DNA of 64,000 nt from Vibrio orientalis CIP 102891 = ATCC 33934 (lineage in GTDB: Bacteria; Pseudomonadota; Gammaproteobacteria; Enterobacterales; Vibrionaceae). Position numbers and translations under genes: made by a program. Shown piece after piece: positions 8,950 through 17,565 of this stretch. The notes under the pieces were generated by a model. The model did not search any database. It saw nothing but the letters and a program-made list of their open reading frames with translations, and was not told where the DNA came from. The stretch is from positions 1,364,001 through 1,428,000 of the forward strand of contig NZ_ACZV01000004.1 in the NCBI RefSeq assembly GCF_000176235.1, given 5' to 3'. Each line of letters starts with the position of its first letter. Positions within the stretch are counted from its first letter, which is position 1.

Positions 8950-9317
8950 GATTTGTCCTCAGCATGTTGTTTTAGCTGATTAATAAATTCGTCTAGGGAG
9001 ATATCTAACTGCTGCAGCTTGCTCGCAATGGAAGGGATTTGCTGCTCAATAAAATCTTGTCGTTGGTTACTCTTAAGCTGACCTACGGCACCATCAGCAA
9101 CAAACATTCCTTGCCCACGTTTTTTCTCTACTAAGCCTTCATCAACCAGTAACTGATAACCTTTCATCACCGTTAGATGATTAATTTTCAGATCGGCAGC
9201 CACGCTTCTCACTGACGGAAGCGCTTCACCTTCACACCAAATTCCCTGCAAAATTTGCTCAGTTATTCGGTCTGCTAATTGGCGAAAGATAGGCTGGTTG
9301 TCATTCCATTCCGTCAT
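8946..9317 (-). CDS. GntR-family (YtrA type) transcriptional regulator
   Basis: 123 residues from the ATG at 9317 (MTEWNDNQPIFRQLADRITE). A possible start at 9365 would put the coding region through the operator, so it is disfavoured. Winged HTH with GEALPSVRSVAADLKINHLTVMKGYQLL and the GLVEKKRGQGMFVA wing, then only a short C-terminal helix pair, as in the YtrA subfamily that has no large effector domain. First gene of the GntR-ATPase-permease operon; a 34-bp palindrome just upstream is its probable autoregulatory operator. Confidence 0.88.
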   Translation of the reverse strand: MTEWNDNQPIFRQLADRITEQILQGIWCEGEALPSVRSVAADLKINHLTVMKGYQLLVDEGLVEKKRGQGMFVADGAVGQLKSNQRQDFIEQQIPSIASKLQQLDISLDEFINQLKQHAEDKS

Positions 9318-9337
9318 GGTATCGCCCTCATCAATTC

Positions 9338-9371
9338 GCTTTAGTGTTATACATAGGTATAACACTAAAGC
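9338..9371. promoter_or_regulatory. 34-bp perfect palindrome, likely GntR operator
   Basis: Perfect 15-bp arms (9338-9352 GCTTTAGTGTTATAC and 9357-9371) around ATAG, 21 bp upstream of the GntR ATG. Reads as an operator overlapping the promoter; a hairpin in the leader RNA is an alternative. Confidence 0.72.
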
Positions 9372-9412
9372 AATTTAGCAATATTTCAACACCTAGATAA
9401 AATTTTCTCCCA

Positions 9413-9441
9413 TAAAAACAAAGCCCACTCTATTGAGTGGG
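9413..9441 (-). terminator. Terminator of the alkylsulfatase-like gene
   Basis: AGCCCACTC-TATT-GAGTGGGCT hairpin (9422-9443); read on the minus strand it is followed by TTTGTTTTTA. Confidence 0.8.
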
Positions 9442-9460
9442 CTCTCTACTGTTTATATCT

Positions 9461-11527
9461 TTAGCGAGAAACTACTGGCACTTTGTGACCATATGGTGAC
9501 TCGATATTCTCAATCAACAGCTTAAGTACCGGATCTTTGGCCTTAGTCTTGTCGAAGAAAAATAGGTCATAGAACTCGTTGCGGCTCATGCTCACTGGCT
9601 TGTTAGCTGCGCTATGACCGTGTTCATGAACCATCACACCAGAACGCACGCCGAAGGTGTAGTCCTCGCCATCAATGGTTACATTGGTTAGTTGTGTATC
9701 CGCTGGTGTTGAGCCTATTTTCTCAGAGTTTAAACGCGTTCTTAAAATCTTAAATAGGTCGTCCATCTCCATTTCGTTCATGGTATTTTCAGACAGATTA
9801 ATCATCATATCTGACATAGCAAATGCACCATTTTCCAGCTCTATAGCACCTGTTAATGCCCAGTTTCTCCAACCTGGAGTTGATTGAGTGTAGCCCCACT
9901 CACGCATTGCTTCGGCTTTTAAGTTACGCATCTCTTGGTCATCAGCGTCGGCTCGAACCGCCCAAGTGGTAATATCCATTGCCCAACCAAAGTTACCCTC
10001 TTTTACTGCTTTTTCGGCGATTTTATAGACATTATCGCGACCACCAAGAGCATCAACGTATAACTCGGCACGCTCAATATGATCAGGACGAGCAAATTCT
10101 GTAGGGTCACCTTCAAACCAGCCCATATAGCCGTTATAGATATTTCGCACGTTCTGCTCAACCGAACCACGTAGAGGACGATGGTATTCATGGTTACTGA
10201 TATGCGTTGGCAAAGTAATATGCTCTTCTAACTCATCACGAGTTAGCCCTTTGTTCATCAAACGAATCGTTTCATCGTATTGATATTGTAGTGAGTCACG
10301 CCAAACGCTAAATACGGACTCAACGTAATCCTCACCAATAACAGGGCGTCCATGATGGTTGGTAAATCCTTTCGCGTGGTATGAGCGCATGCGATCAACG
10401 CTCTCTTTCCACTCTTCCATATCACGATATTTCGCACCGCGAATCGTGTACACATTCGGAATCGTCTCACCTTGAATAGAGTCGCCTAACAGCATTTCGC
10501 CATTTTCAGGCATGTAGATAGCAATATGGTCAGAAGATTCACCCGGCACGTGGAAAAACTCCATTTCTACCCCGTCGATGACCATAACCTGTTGATCATC
10601 AATGGTAATGTTTGGCTTTGCAGTAAATGTTGTTCTTGGGTTGTAAACCTCTTTAGGCACATAACCAATGCCCTGTCCTACGTAACCTTCCGGGCCAACA
10701 TCAAGAGCGGCACCAAATGCGTATACGCCGCGGTGTGCCATTAGTGGTGACAAGAAACCAGATTCTAGTGCAAACATTTCAAACAACTTGTCATGAGCAA
10801 TGACATTGATTTCACCTTTAGTCACTTGCTCAGGGGTCACGTATGCACCGGTACCCGATAGCTGATCTGGGTGGTGGTGAGAGTAGATGATCGTATGGAA
10901 GGGTAAATCAATACCAGTTGCTTCACGGAATTTTTCGATTGCTACTTCTGCAATCTCATTCGAATAGTGTGTATCAAACGCAATTAGGCCCGTATCACCA
11001 ACGACAATGGTCGAGTTGGTCATTTCAAAGCCATAGATTTGATAAACTCGATCAGACAACTTGTAGATGGTTGGCTTCATGATGTCATGCATGCGTTTTA
11101 GCTCAGGGTGAACATGCTCACTGCCCTGAATCGCTTGGTTGCGAGGCTGCGCTTCTTGCTTAGATTCGAAGATGTTGTAGTCCGCACTCCAAATCACTTC
11201 AGGAAGGTTGATATTGCTTTTAAGCTCCTCTAACGCGCGGAAATTTTCTTGTGCGTGTGTCCCTGATTTAAACTTCACTTTCACCAACGCATTATCGGGA
11301 GAACCCGCTTTGAAGACTTCTAAATCTTGAGGGTAAGGACGAGTATCGTGAGTATGAACTTGAGTAGCAGCCACGTAACCGGCAATACTATCTTCGCTGT
11401 TTTTCAGTTCGATATGAGCAGCGCCGTTCAACTCAACAGTATCACCCAGAGTAAAATGGTTATGCTCATGAGCGTTTACGCCAAATGCCGTGACACTTAT
11501 TGCTACTGCTAAAATTCTTTTCTTCAT
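9461..11527 (-). CDS. Alkylsulfatase-like metallo-beta-lactamase-fold protein, exported
   Basis: 688 residues. Signal peptide MKKRILAVAISVTAFGVNAH, so periplasmic. The MBL domain spans about 150-420, followed by an alkylsulfatase dimerisation domain and a C-terminal SCP2-like domain, the layout of SdsA1/YjcS-type sulfatases that cleave alkyl sulfates. Family landmarks include QGETIPNVYTIRGAKYRD and the helix-rich middle part. The metal motif reads HHHPDQ at residues 217-222, so the last His of HxHxDH is Gln, and the second metal site may be altered. A His-rich segment (HEHNH) follows the signal peptide. Single-gene unit with its own terminator; a palindrome lies upstream. Confidence 0.82.
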   Translation of the reverse strand: MKKRILAVAISVTAFGVNAHEHNHFTLGDTVELNGAAHIELKNSEDSIAGYVAATQVHTHDTRPYPQDLEVFKAGSPDNALVKVKFKSGTHAQENFRALEELKSNINLPEVIWSADYNIFESKQEAQPRNQAIQGSEHVHPELKRMHDIMKPTIYKLSDRVYQIYGFEMTNSTIVVGDTGLIAFDTHYSNEIAEVAIEKFREATGIDLPFHTIIYSHHHPDQLSGTGAYVTPEQVTKGEINVIAHDKLFEMFALESGFLSPLMAHRGVYAFGAALDVGPEGYVGQGIGYVPKEVYNPRTTFTAKPNITIDDQQVMVIDGVEMEFFHVPGESSDHIAIYMPENGEMLLGDSIQGETIPNVYTIRGAKYRDMEEWKESVDRMRSYHAKGFTNHHGRPVIGEDYVESVFSVWRDSLQYQYDETIRLMNKGLTRDELEEHITLPTHISNHEYHRPLRGSVEQNVRNIYNGYMGWFEGDPTEFARPDHIERAELYVDALGGRDNVYKIAEKAVKEGNFGWAMDITTWAVRADADDQEMRNLKAEAMREWGYTQSTPGWRNWALTGAIELENGAFAMSDMMINLSENTMNEMEMDDLFKILRTRLNSEKIGSTPADTQLTNVTIDGEDYTFGVRSGVMVHEHGHSAANKPVSMSRNEFYDLFFFDKTKAKDPVLKLLIENIESPYGHKVPVVSR

Positions 11528-11591
11528 AATATTTACCTTTTTCGGTTTTAGGCACTGCTGTGCTAACTGATGGGTAAATCTTATGGTTCAG

Positions 11592-11626
11592 GCGATATAA
11601 AATATATTAATCATATATTATATCGC
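11592..11626. promoter_or_regulatory. AT-rich imperfect palindrome upstream of the alkylsulfatase-like gene
   Basis: GCGATATAA (11592-11600) and TTATATCGC (11618-11626) flank an AT-rich centre that is itself partly symmetric. It lies 65 bp upstream of the 11527 start and 22 bp past the LysR stop. Could be an operator of the LysR protein next door or a weak terminator. Confidence 0.4.
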
Positions 11627-11647
11627 TCATGCAAAATCATTATGAGC

Positions 11648-12565
11648 TTATGGCGTATCAAGGACTTCTGTTAATACCTCTATCAACCATTGTGTTAGCG
11701 GGTCTTTATCATTTTTATAGTGATGATAGAAACAGATGCTCGGCTTGAGAACGTCAGGATTGCCTTCAAATTCTATAGAGCGGAAGACCTCTGGATTGGT
11801 AAATCGATAGAGCTGAGAGCACGGAAAGATGGTATCTGAGTTTTGCACAACATCTAAGATACTGGCAGGAAATTCAGAGCGGTAGAGAACCTCTACATCG
11901 AAGCCCTTGGCAGCAAAAACCTGCTCGGCATAAGAGAGCTGTGAATTCCAATCGCTTGCAATGATAGTCGTAAATGGATATTGCGCGGCTTGCTCCATGG
12001 TAATTATTGTCGAGATATGGGGATGATCTTTTCGAACTAAACAACGAAAGTTGTCTTGAAGGACTCGCTTTTCACGAATTTGTTTATCTTCACTGACGAT
12101 CTGATAATTAATCCCAAGCTGTACTTGATCTGATTTGAGCTGATCCAACGTTTGTTTTGACCATTGGTGGATTAAAATTTTCAGCTTTGGTGCCAATTCA
12201 TGAATACGCTTAAAAAACTGATGACCAATAATCGGTGCAAGTAAAGGAGACACCGCTAGCACGACTGTGTGTTCAATATTTGAAGGATCAAACGCTTGGC
12301 TTGTGGCAATCGAATTTTCTAACTGAGTAAACAACTCATAAGAGCTTTGATACAGGTTATCCGCGAATGATGTTGGCTCCAGACCAGTAGGCACTTTAAC
12401 GAACAGTTCATCGTCGAAATAAGTTCTGAGTTTTGAAAGGTGCTGACTCATCGCTGGTTGAGAGCTGAACAAACGTTCAGCCGCTAGCCTCATATTTCGC
12501 TCTTGGTAAAGAACGAAAAATATCCTGAGTGCATTTAAATCCATTTGACCGTTCTGCTTGCCCAT
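11648..12565 (-). CDS. LysR-family transcriptional regulator
   Basis: 305 residues; the ATG at 12544 (MDLNALRIFFVLYQERNM) is the more family-like start, seven residues inside the one given. N-terminal winged HTH with NMRLAAERLFSSQPAMSQHLSKLR, then a periplasmic-binding-protein-like effector domain. Lies directly upstream of, and in the same direction as, the alkylsulfatase-like gene, which it may control. Effector unknown. Confidence 0.85.
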   Translation of the reverse strand: MGKQNGQMDLNALRIFFVLYQERNMRLAAERLFSSQPAMSQHLSKLRTYFDDELFVKVPTGLEPTSFADNLYQSSYELFTQLENSIATSQAFDPSNIEHTVVLAVSPLLAPIIGHQFFKRIHELAPKLKILIHQWSKQTLDQLKSDQVQLGINYQIVSEDKQIREKRVLQDNFRCLVRKDHPHISTIITMEQAAQYPFTTIIASDWNSQLSYAEQVFAAKGFDVEVLYRSEFPASILDVVQNSDTIFPCSQLYRFTNPEVFRSIEFEGNPDVLKPSICFYHHYKNDKDPLTQWLIEVLTEVLDTP

Positions 12566-12657
12566 CTTTACCGCACTGTTTCCTTCTTAGTCTCATCCTA
12601 TTAAGGCGAAAACAGTGCGATTTGGCAAGTGTTATCCCAATGGATTCACGGCTCTGT

Positions 12658-13206
12658 TTACTTGCTCCAAGCGAATGGTTGGAACATTGGGTCAAGTGGT
12701 GTCTTAGCTACATGGTTAACATAGTTACTGATCACTTTCTGTGACAAGCCAAGAATCACTTCTAGCACTTGTTGTTGGCCATAACCCGCCGCATAAAACG
12801 CCTCTAGATCCGCTGTAGAAACATTGCCGCGAGCTCGTACCATGCTCAATGTGAAATCATGCAGAGCCTGAAGCTTTTCTGTTGGCATTGCAGACCCCGT
12901 GCGCAAAGCTTCTGTGATCGCCCCATCCACTTTCATAGAATTGGCAATCAAGGTATGAGCTGGAACGCAGTAACGACATTCATGTTCTACGTTGATGGTT
13001 TGCCACACTACAGTTAGCTCTTCATTATCAAATGAGCTATTCACAAAATGCGTGTGAAGCTGGTTGTACGCTTTCAGTGTTTCAGGTGCCTCAGCAAGTG
13101 TTGCTAACAGATTTGGTACCGCACCCATGGTTTGTTGGGCACCTTGTAAAATTGCTCGTGCTGCTTGTGGCGCTGATTCAATCGTATGACGTTTAAACTC
13201 GTTCAT
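12658..13206 (-). CDS. AhpD-like carboxymuconolactone decarboxylase family protein
   Basis: 182 residues of the all-helical CMD/AhpD fold. The redox motif C77-x2-C80-x3-H84 (ECRYCVPAHT) is intact, as in AhpD-type alkylhydroperoxidases that reduce peroxides through a dithiol. MGAVPNLLATLAEAPETLKAY is a typical N-terminal stretch of this group. Divergent from a TetR gene, with three TTGAAC-N4-GTTCAA operators between them, so it is almost certainly the repressed target. The physiological substrate (peroxide, electrophile or quinone) is not evident. Confidence 0.85.
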   Translation of the reverse strand: MNEFKRHTIESAPQAARAILQGAQQTMGAVPNLLATLAEAPETLKAYNQLHTHFVNSSFDNEELTVVWQTINVEHECRYCVPAHTLIANSMKVDGAITEALRTGSAMPTEKLQALHDFTLSMVRARGNVSTADLEAFYAAGYGQQQVLEVILGLSQKVISNYVNHVAKTPLDPMFQPFAWSK

Positions 13207-13279
13207 TTTTATTTTCCTTTCAGTCTGATCTTGATTACTTGCTAGGTCATCTCCTAGCGAATGAACATACGATAGACTT

Positions 13280-13321
13280 ACTTGAACGAGTGTTCAAGTA
13301 ATATTTTGAACGGCCGTTCAA
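13280..13321. promoter_or_regulatory. Two TetR operators upstream of the AhpD-like gene
   Basis: ACTTGAAC-GAGT-GTTCAAGT (13280-13299) and TTGAAC-GGCC-GTTCAA (13306-13321). Same core as the site at 13449; centres are 24 bp apart. Confidence 0.8.
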
Positions 13322-13448
13322 TATAAGTAGGTGAATTAGACTTAAGAGTTTGATGTAAAAGAATTTTCTTGAAGGTCATATTTTTTCTTCACAAGTGAAG
13401 ATAGTGTTCGATTTGACCGCTTTACCCTACAAAGCAAAAAACCTATAA

Positions 13449-13464
13449 TTGAACTAGCGTTCAA
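13449..13464. promoter_or_regulatory. TetR operator near the tetR start
   Basis: TTGAAC-TAGC-GTTCAA, third copy of the motif, 22 bp before the ATG at 13487; suggests autoregulation. Confidence 0.78.
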
Positions 13465-13486
13465 AATATAGATTCTAGAGCAGTGT

Positions 13487-14071
13487 ATGGGCAAAACAGC
13501 TAAATTCGATCGTGAGCAAGTAATCAATCAAGCCACAGACCTTTATTGGCAAAAAGGCTTTCATGCTACGTCCATGCGTAACTTGCAGGATGTGATCGAT
13601 ATGCGTCCTGGTAGTATTTATGCCGCTTTTGGTAGTAAAGATGGCCTGTTTAAAGAGGCACTCAATAACTATACCCAGATGGGCATTGTGCATTTGACTC
13701 ATTGTTTGGATGAGGCTTCCTCTCCCTTAGAGGGACTAAAAGAGTTCATAAAACACATCGTTATCAACACCAAACATGGCGCCCCAAACGGAATGTGTAT
13801 GTTGGCTAAGACGATTGCGGAACTGAATGATGAGCATCAGGAGCTACTAGAAGAAGCGAAACAGTGTTTCAAGAAAATGGAGCATACTTTTGTCGATGTC
13901 TTGAACCAAGCACAGCAGCACGGCGAGATCTCTCCTGATAAAGACCCTGCTATGCTTGCCAGACATCTTCAAGTCCAGATTGCAGGTCTGCGTACCTATG
14001 CGAAAGCCAACGATGATGACGCACTATTGCAAGAGATGATCGACGACATCTTTACTCATCATCCGTTTTAA
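13487..14071 (+). CDS. TetR-family transcriptional regulator
   Basis: 194 residues. HTH at 10-55 (QVINQATDLYWQKGFHATSMRNLQDVIDMRPGSIYAAFGSKDGLF), followed by a C-terminal domain with the NGMCMLAKTIAEL segment seen in TetR proteins of the AcuR/NemR-like set; that Cys is a candidate sensor residue. Divergent from the AhpD-like gene with three shared operators, so it probably represses both and responds to a reactive small molecule. Inducer not known. Confidence 0.88.
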   Translation: MGKTAKFDREQVINQATDLYWQKGFHATSMRNLQDVIDMRPGSIYAAFGSKDGLFKEALNNYTQMGIVHLTHCLDEASSPLEGLKEFIKHIVINTKHGAPNGMCMLAKTIAELNDEHQELLEEAKQCFKKMEHTFVDVLNQAQQHGEISPDKDPAMLARHLQVQIAGLRTYAKANDDDALLQEMIDDIFTHHPF

Positions 14072-14204
14072 ACTTGCCGGCTGTTTGGCCCAAACTAGCA
14101 CAATCATATTGACCCAGATTAATAAAAGGTTAACTAGCGCAACATCACACTTTTGAAACCCGTAGAATGCGTGCTCATTTCTAATTTGAGTTAAGAGAAC
14201 AGCA

Positions 14205-16193
14205 GTGAGACGCGATCAATTTGAGTTATTGGCACCTGGTGGTGATTTAGATTCTATCAAAGCGGCAATTGCGGCTGGGGCAGATGCTATCTATTGTGGC
14301 TTAGATAGATTCAATGCACGTAACCGAGCGACCAATCTTACGTTAGATAACTTAAATGGCGTTCTAAACCTTGCTCACGAGCACAACTGCAAGATATTCC
14401 TAACGCTCAATGTGTTGATCTTAGAAAGTGAAATTCCAGCCATCGTGCGTCTACTAAGTCAACTTAATACCACTGCGATTGATGGCGTGATCGTGCAAGA
14501 CCTTGGCCTTGCTTATATCTTAAAGCATCACTTTCCTTCCCTCGATGTTCATGCCTCGACACAGCTCAATACCCACAATGAAGGGCAGATCCAGTTTCTA
14601 AACCAACTCACCGCGAGTCGCGTAAACCTCTCTCGTGAGTTGAACATCAATGAGATCAAGCACCTTGCTCAGTTCGGCAAGCAACATGATGTGTTAATGG
14701 AAGTGTTTGTCCACGGTTCGTACTGCATTGGCTTCTCTGGCATTTGTTACATCAGCTCCGCTCGCAATGGCGCATCCGGTAACCGTGGCCGTTGTAGCCA
14801 ACCTTGTCGTGAACAATACGCCACGACCAATACAGGCAACGACTATCCTCTAAACATGAAAGATAACTCTGCATTTGGCGATTTAGAGGCCTTGGTTGAT
14901 GCTGGCGTTTATTCGTTGAAAGTAGAAGGCCGAATCAAGAAATCTCACTACGTTTACACCGTGGTCGACAATTGGCGTAAGCAAATCGATCGCTTCTGCG
15001 ATGGTGTCGAATTATCTAGCGATACCACTGAGCTTTACACCGTGTTTAACCGTGATTTTTCTAACGCCTTTCTGCAAGGCGGTTTTGGTAAAGCGATGTA
15101 CATCGATAATCCTCGCGACCATGCGGTTACCCACTTCTCGAAGGTGTACCAATGCACCAGCGCCGAGCAGGTAACGCTAGTAAAGAAAAAACTCTATGAC
15201 GATAAAACAGCGATCATAGAAACCGTCGCGCAAAAGACCGAGTCCATGAAGTTAGAGTCGTCGAATACGGGTGGAGCAAGTCTCAAAGGCGCCATTGACG
15301 CCCCGCAACTTAAACCGCTACCACAAGCGTCAGCGACCCCATCGCAAAAGCTATCAGTGCTGATTTCATCACCGTGCGATATTTCCTTGATTAAAGAGAG
15401 TGATGCAACCTTTTACTATCAACTGCCAATGGGGCTGACCGCTGAGTGTGATGAACTAATTGAGCTGTTCAAGCAACAGCCTAATCTTCGACCTTGGTTC
15501 CCAGCGATTTTAATTGGTGATGACTTCAACGCAGCGCAACGTTTCTTGGCGGCAGTGAAACCTAGCCAGCTTGTGACCAATAACTCAGGCGTTGGGTTTA
15601 TCGCAAAACAGCTTGGGCTTCGCTGGGTCGCAGGCCCACAAATGAACATCACCAACTCTTATGCGTTAGCATGCCTTGAAGATGAATTTGATTGTACCGG
15701 AGCGTTTGTCTCGAACGAGCTCAACATGAAGCAGATGCGCCATATCAAGCGCAGCGACAATATGCAGCTGTTCTACAGTATTTATCATCCAAATACCTTA
15801 CTGACTAGTCGCCAATGTTTATTCCAACAGACGGAAGGCTGTCGCAAGATTAAAGTCAATAAAGGCTGTTTAAAGCGTTGTGAGAAACGCACCTCGATCA
15901 TCAATTTGAAAGATAACCCTTATGTGATTCAAAAACACAAAGGCAGTCACAATGCGATTTACAGCGAGCACAATATCTTGAACTTGCAAGTATTAAGCGA
16001 TCTACCGGACCTGTTCACCGATGTGTTGATTGATCTGCGCGACATTCAGACTGAAACTCAAGTGAGTAGCGGAAAAGCGCAGCTGATTGAGTCGTTTACG
16101 ACGCTGCTTGATGAGACAAATACGCACAACAGTCAGTCACTGTATTCAGTCATTAAACCCACGACCAATGCGCAATATTTGAAAGGGATCTAA
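14205..16193 (+). CDS. Peptidase U32 family protein (RlhA-like)
   Basis: 662 residues with a GTG start. LLAPGGDLDSIKAAIAAGAD is the U32 opening, and the core has the FVHGSYCIGFSGICYIS and NRGRCSQPCREQY cysteines that characterise this family. U32 proteins once called collagenases include tRNA and rRNA hydroxylation factors (TrhP, RlhA); the length and the CSQxCR motif are nearest to RlhA, which hydroxylates C2501 of 23S rRNA. The C-terminus carries a second Cys cluster (CLFQQTEGCRKIKVNKGCLKRC) that could bind metal. Exact orthology with rlhA is not certain, so no symbol is given. Confidence 0.78.
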   Translation: MRRDQFELLAPGGDLDSIKAAIAAGADAIYCGLDRFNARNRATNLTLDNLNGVLNLAHEHNCKIFLTLNVLILESEIPAIVRLLSQLNTTAIDGVIVQDLGLAYILKHHFPSLDVHASTQLNTHNEGQIQFLNQLTASRVNLSRELNINEIKHLAQFGKQHDVLMEVFVHGSYCIGFSGICYISSARNGASGNRGRCSQPCREQYATTNTGNDYPLNMKDNSAFGDLEALVDAGVYSLKVEGRIKKSHYVYTVVDNWRKQIDRFCDGVELSSDTTELYTVFNRDFSNAFLQGGFGKAMYIDNPRDHAVTHFSKVYQCTSAEQVTLVKKKLYDDKTAIIETVAQKTESMKLESSNTGGASLKGAIDAPQLKPLPQASATPSQKLSVLISSPCDISLIKESDATFYYQLPMGLTAECDELIELFKQQPNLRPWFPAILIGDDFNAAQRFLAAVKPSQLVTNNSGVGFIAKQLGLRWVAGPQMNITNSYALACLEDEFDCTGAFVSNELNMKQMRHIKRSDNMQLFYSIYHPNTLLTSRQCLFQQTEGCRKIKVNKGCLKRCEKRTSIINLKDNPYVIQKHKGSHNAIYSEHNILNLQVLSDLPDLFTDVLIDLRDIQTETQVSSGKAQLIESFTTLLDETNTHNSQSLYSVIKPTTNAQYLKGI

Positions 16194-16294
16194 GTCCTAG
16201 TACGCTCAACAATCTCATCTTTTAAGGCCCAAGTTTTAAACTCAGCCTTAATCGGTTAGCCTGTGTGATTATTCAGGGAAGAAGAGAACAATCA

Positions 16295-17194
16295 ATGGGT
16301 GTAGACTATCAAAAGCGGCTGATTCCGGTTATCCGTTACCTCGAACAAAACTACAATCAGCCTCTTAACCTGCCCGAAGTCGCTGCCTTGGCAAACCTCT
16401 CTCCTTATCACTTTCATCGCACCTTCAAAGCGGTGCAAGGAGAAACACTGGCCGACTTCATTCGCCGATTAAGACTTGCAGCAGCAGCCGATGAGTTGTT
16501 CAAAACCAAACAACCCGTCCTCAACATTGCGCTAGAATTTGGCTTTTCTTCTTCGCAAAGTTTAGCCAAAGCGTTCAAGCAACATTACGGTGTTACGCCG
16601 ACCGCTTTTCGTGATTGTAAGAACTATCAAGAGTTTTCAACGCTGGCACAAAACAGCAAGATTGGACACACCTTGCGCAAGATTGGAAACGAAAGCGACA
16701 TGACGACTCCATATACTGGCTCTGAACCAACGACATGGAGAAAGACAATGGAAATGCAACAATTTGACGCGACGAAGCTGGCTTACGTACGAGTTACGGG
16801 GCCTTATGGTGAAGGCTATGAAGAGCCAGCAAATCGCTTGTATCAATGGGCTGGAATGAAAAACTTGGCAGGAAATACCTGTATCTTTATCTACCACGAT
16901 AATCCAGAAGTGACCCCCAATGATAAATGCCGCACCGATATTTGTTTAATGGTCCCTGCCGATACGCAAGTACCGAGTGGGATTGAACTGCAGGACTTTC
17001 CTGGTGGGCAATATGCCGTCATGCGTCAAAACATCACCGAGCACAATCAGTACGCTAAAGCATGGGATGATTTGATGAGTAAGGTGATTGAAACTGGCGT
17101 AGAAAACGATGACCGCCCTTGCTTCGAGCTTTATCACAGCTACGATCCGCAAACTCAGCACGCCGATGTAAGCTTCTGCACTGCAATTAAGTAA
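16295..17194 (+). CDS. AraC-family regulator with GyrI-like effector domain
   Basis: 299 residues from ATG 16295, chosen for the GAAGAGAAC site; a GTG at 16265 would add ten residues. N-terminal two-HTH AraC domain (LNLPEVAALANLSPYHFHRTFK and VLNIALEFGFSSSQSLAKAFKQHYG) followed, after a linker near residue 125, by a GyrI-like ligand-binding domain starting TMEMQQFDATKLAYVRVTGPYG. Similar proteins (SbmC/Rob-type) bind amphipathic drugs. Stand-alone gene, followed by a hairpin. Targets unknown. Confidence 0.87.
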   Translation: MGVDYQKRLIPVIRYLEQNYNQPLNLPEVAALANLSPYHFHRTFKAVQGETLADFIRRLRLAAAADELFKTKQPVLNIALEFGFSSSQSLAKAFKQHYGVTPTAFRDCKNYQEFSTLAQNSKIGHTLRKIGNESDMTTPYTGSEPTTWRKTMEMQQFDATKLAYVRVTGPYGEGYEEPANRLYQWAGMKNLAGNTCIFIYHDNPEVTPNDKCRTDICLMVPADTQVPSGIELQDFPGGQYAVMRQNITEHNQYAKAWDDLMSKVIETGVENDDRPCFELYHSYDPQTQHADVSFCTAIK

Positions 17195-17200
17195 GACAAC

Positions 17201-17235
17201 GCCTGCGAATTGACTTAAGTGAGTTCGCAGGCTCC
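17201..17235. terminator. Hairpin between convergent genes
   Basis: GCCTGCGAA (17201-17209) and TTCGCAGGC (17224-17232) with a 14-nt loop; the T-tail is poor, so strength is uncertain. Confidence 0.5.
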
Positions 17236-17238
17236 TGA

Positions 17239-17553
17239 TTATAAACGATACTCTTTAAGCTCACCTTTATCTGTAATGGTCGCATTGGCTAGCTTGTTGC
17301 CATAAATATCTTTAAAACCGATATCAATCGAGTTACTCGCGTGGACAATTTTAGTGATCAGGATATCGCCAACATCATTGTTCAAGGTGAGGTAGTAATG
17401 CACATTGCGGCTGCAAGGGATGACTTTTTCTTTAAAAGTTTTGCTGATGTAGTACGTTGACTCACTGTTTAGCTCTACGCCATGCTTCTTAACGATATCC
17501 ACCAAACTGGTGATGATCGTGCCGACTTTCTTCAATTCACTGGTTAAAATCAT
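17239..17553 (-). CDS. Hypothetical protein, 104 aa
   Basis: I do not recognise the family. Start at 17553 (MILTSELKKVGTIITSL) placed five bases after a GGAGG site. Soluble, no signal peptide or membrane segment; an N-terminal helix followed by what looks like a beta-rich part (YYLTLNNDVGDILITKIVHASNSIDIGF). Single gene in convergent orientation with the AraC/GyrI gene. Confidence 0.6.
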   Translation of the reverse strand: MILTSELKKVGTIITSLVDIVKKHGVELNSESTYYISKTFKEKVIPCSRNVHYYLTLNNDVGDILITKIVHASNSIDIGFKDIYGNKLANATITDKGELKEYRL

Positions 17554-17565
17554 CATTGCCTCCAA

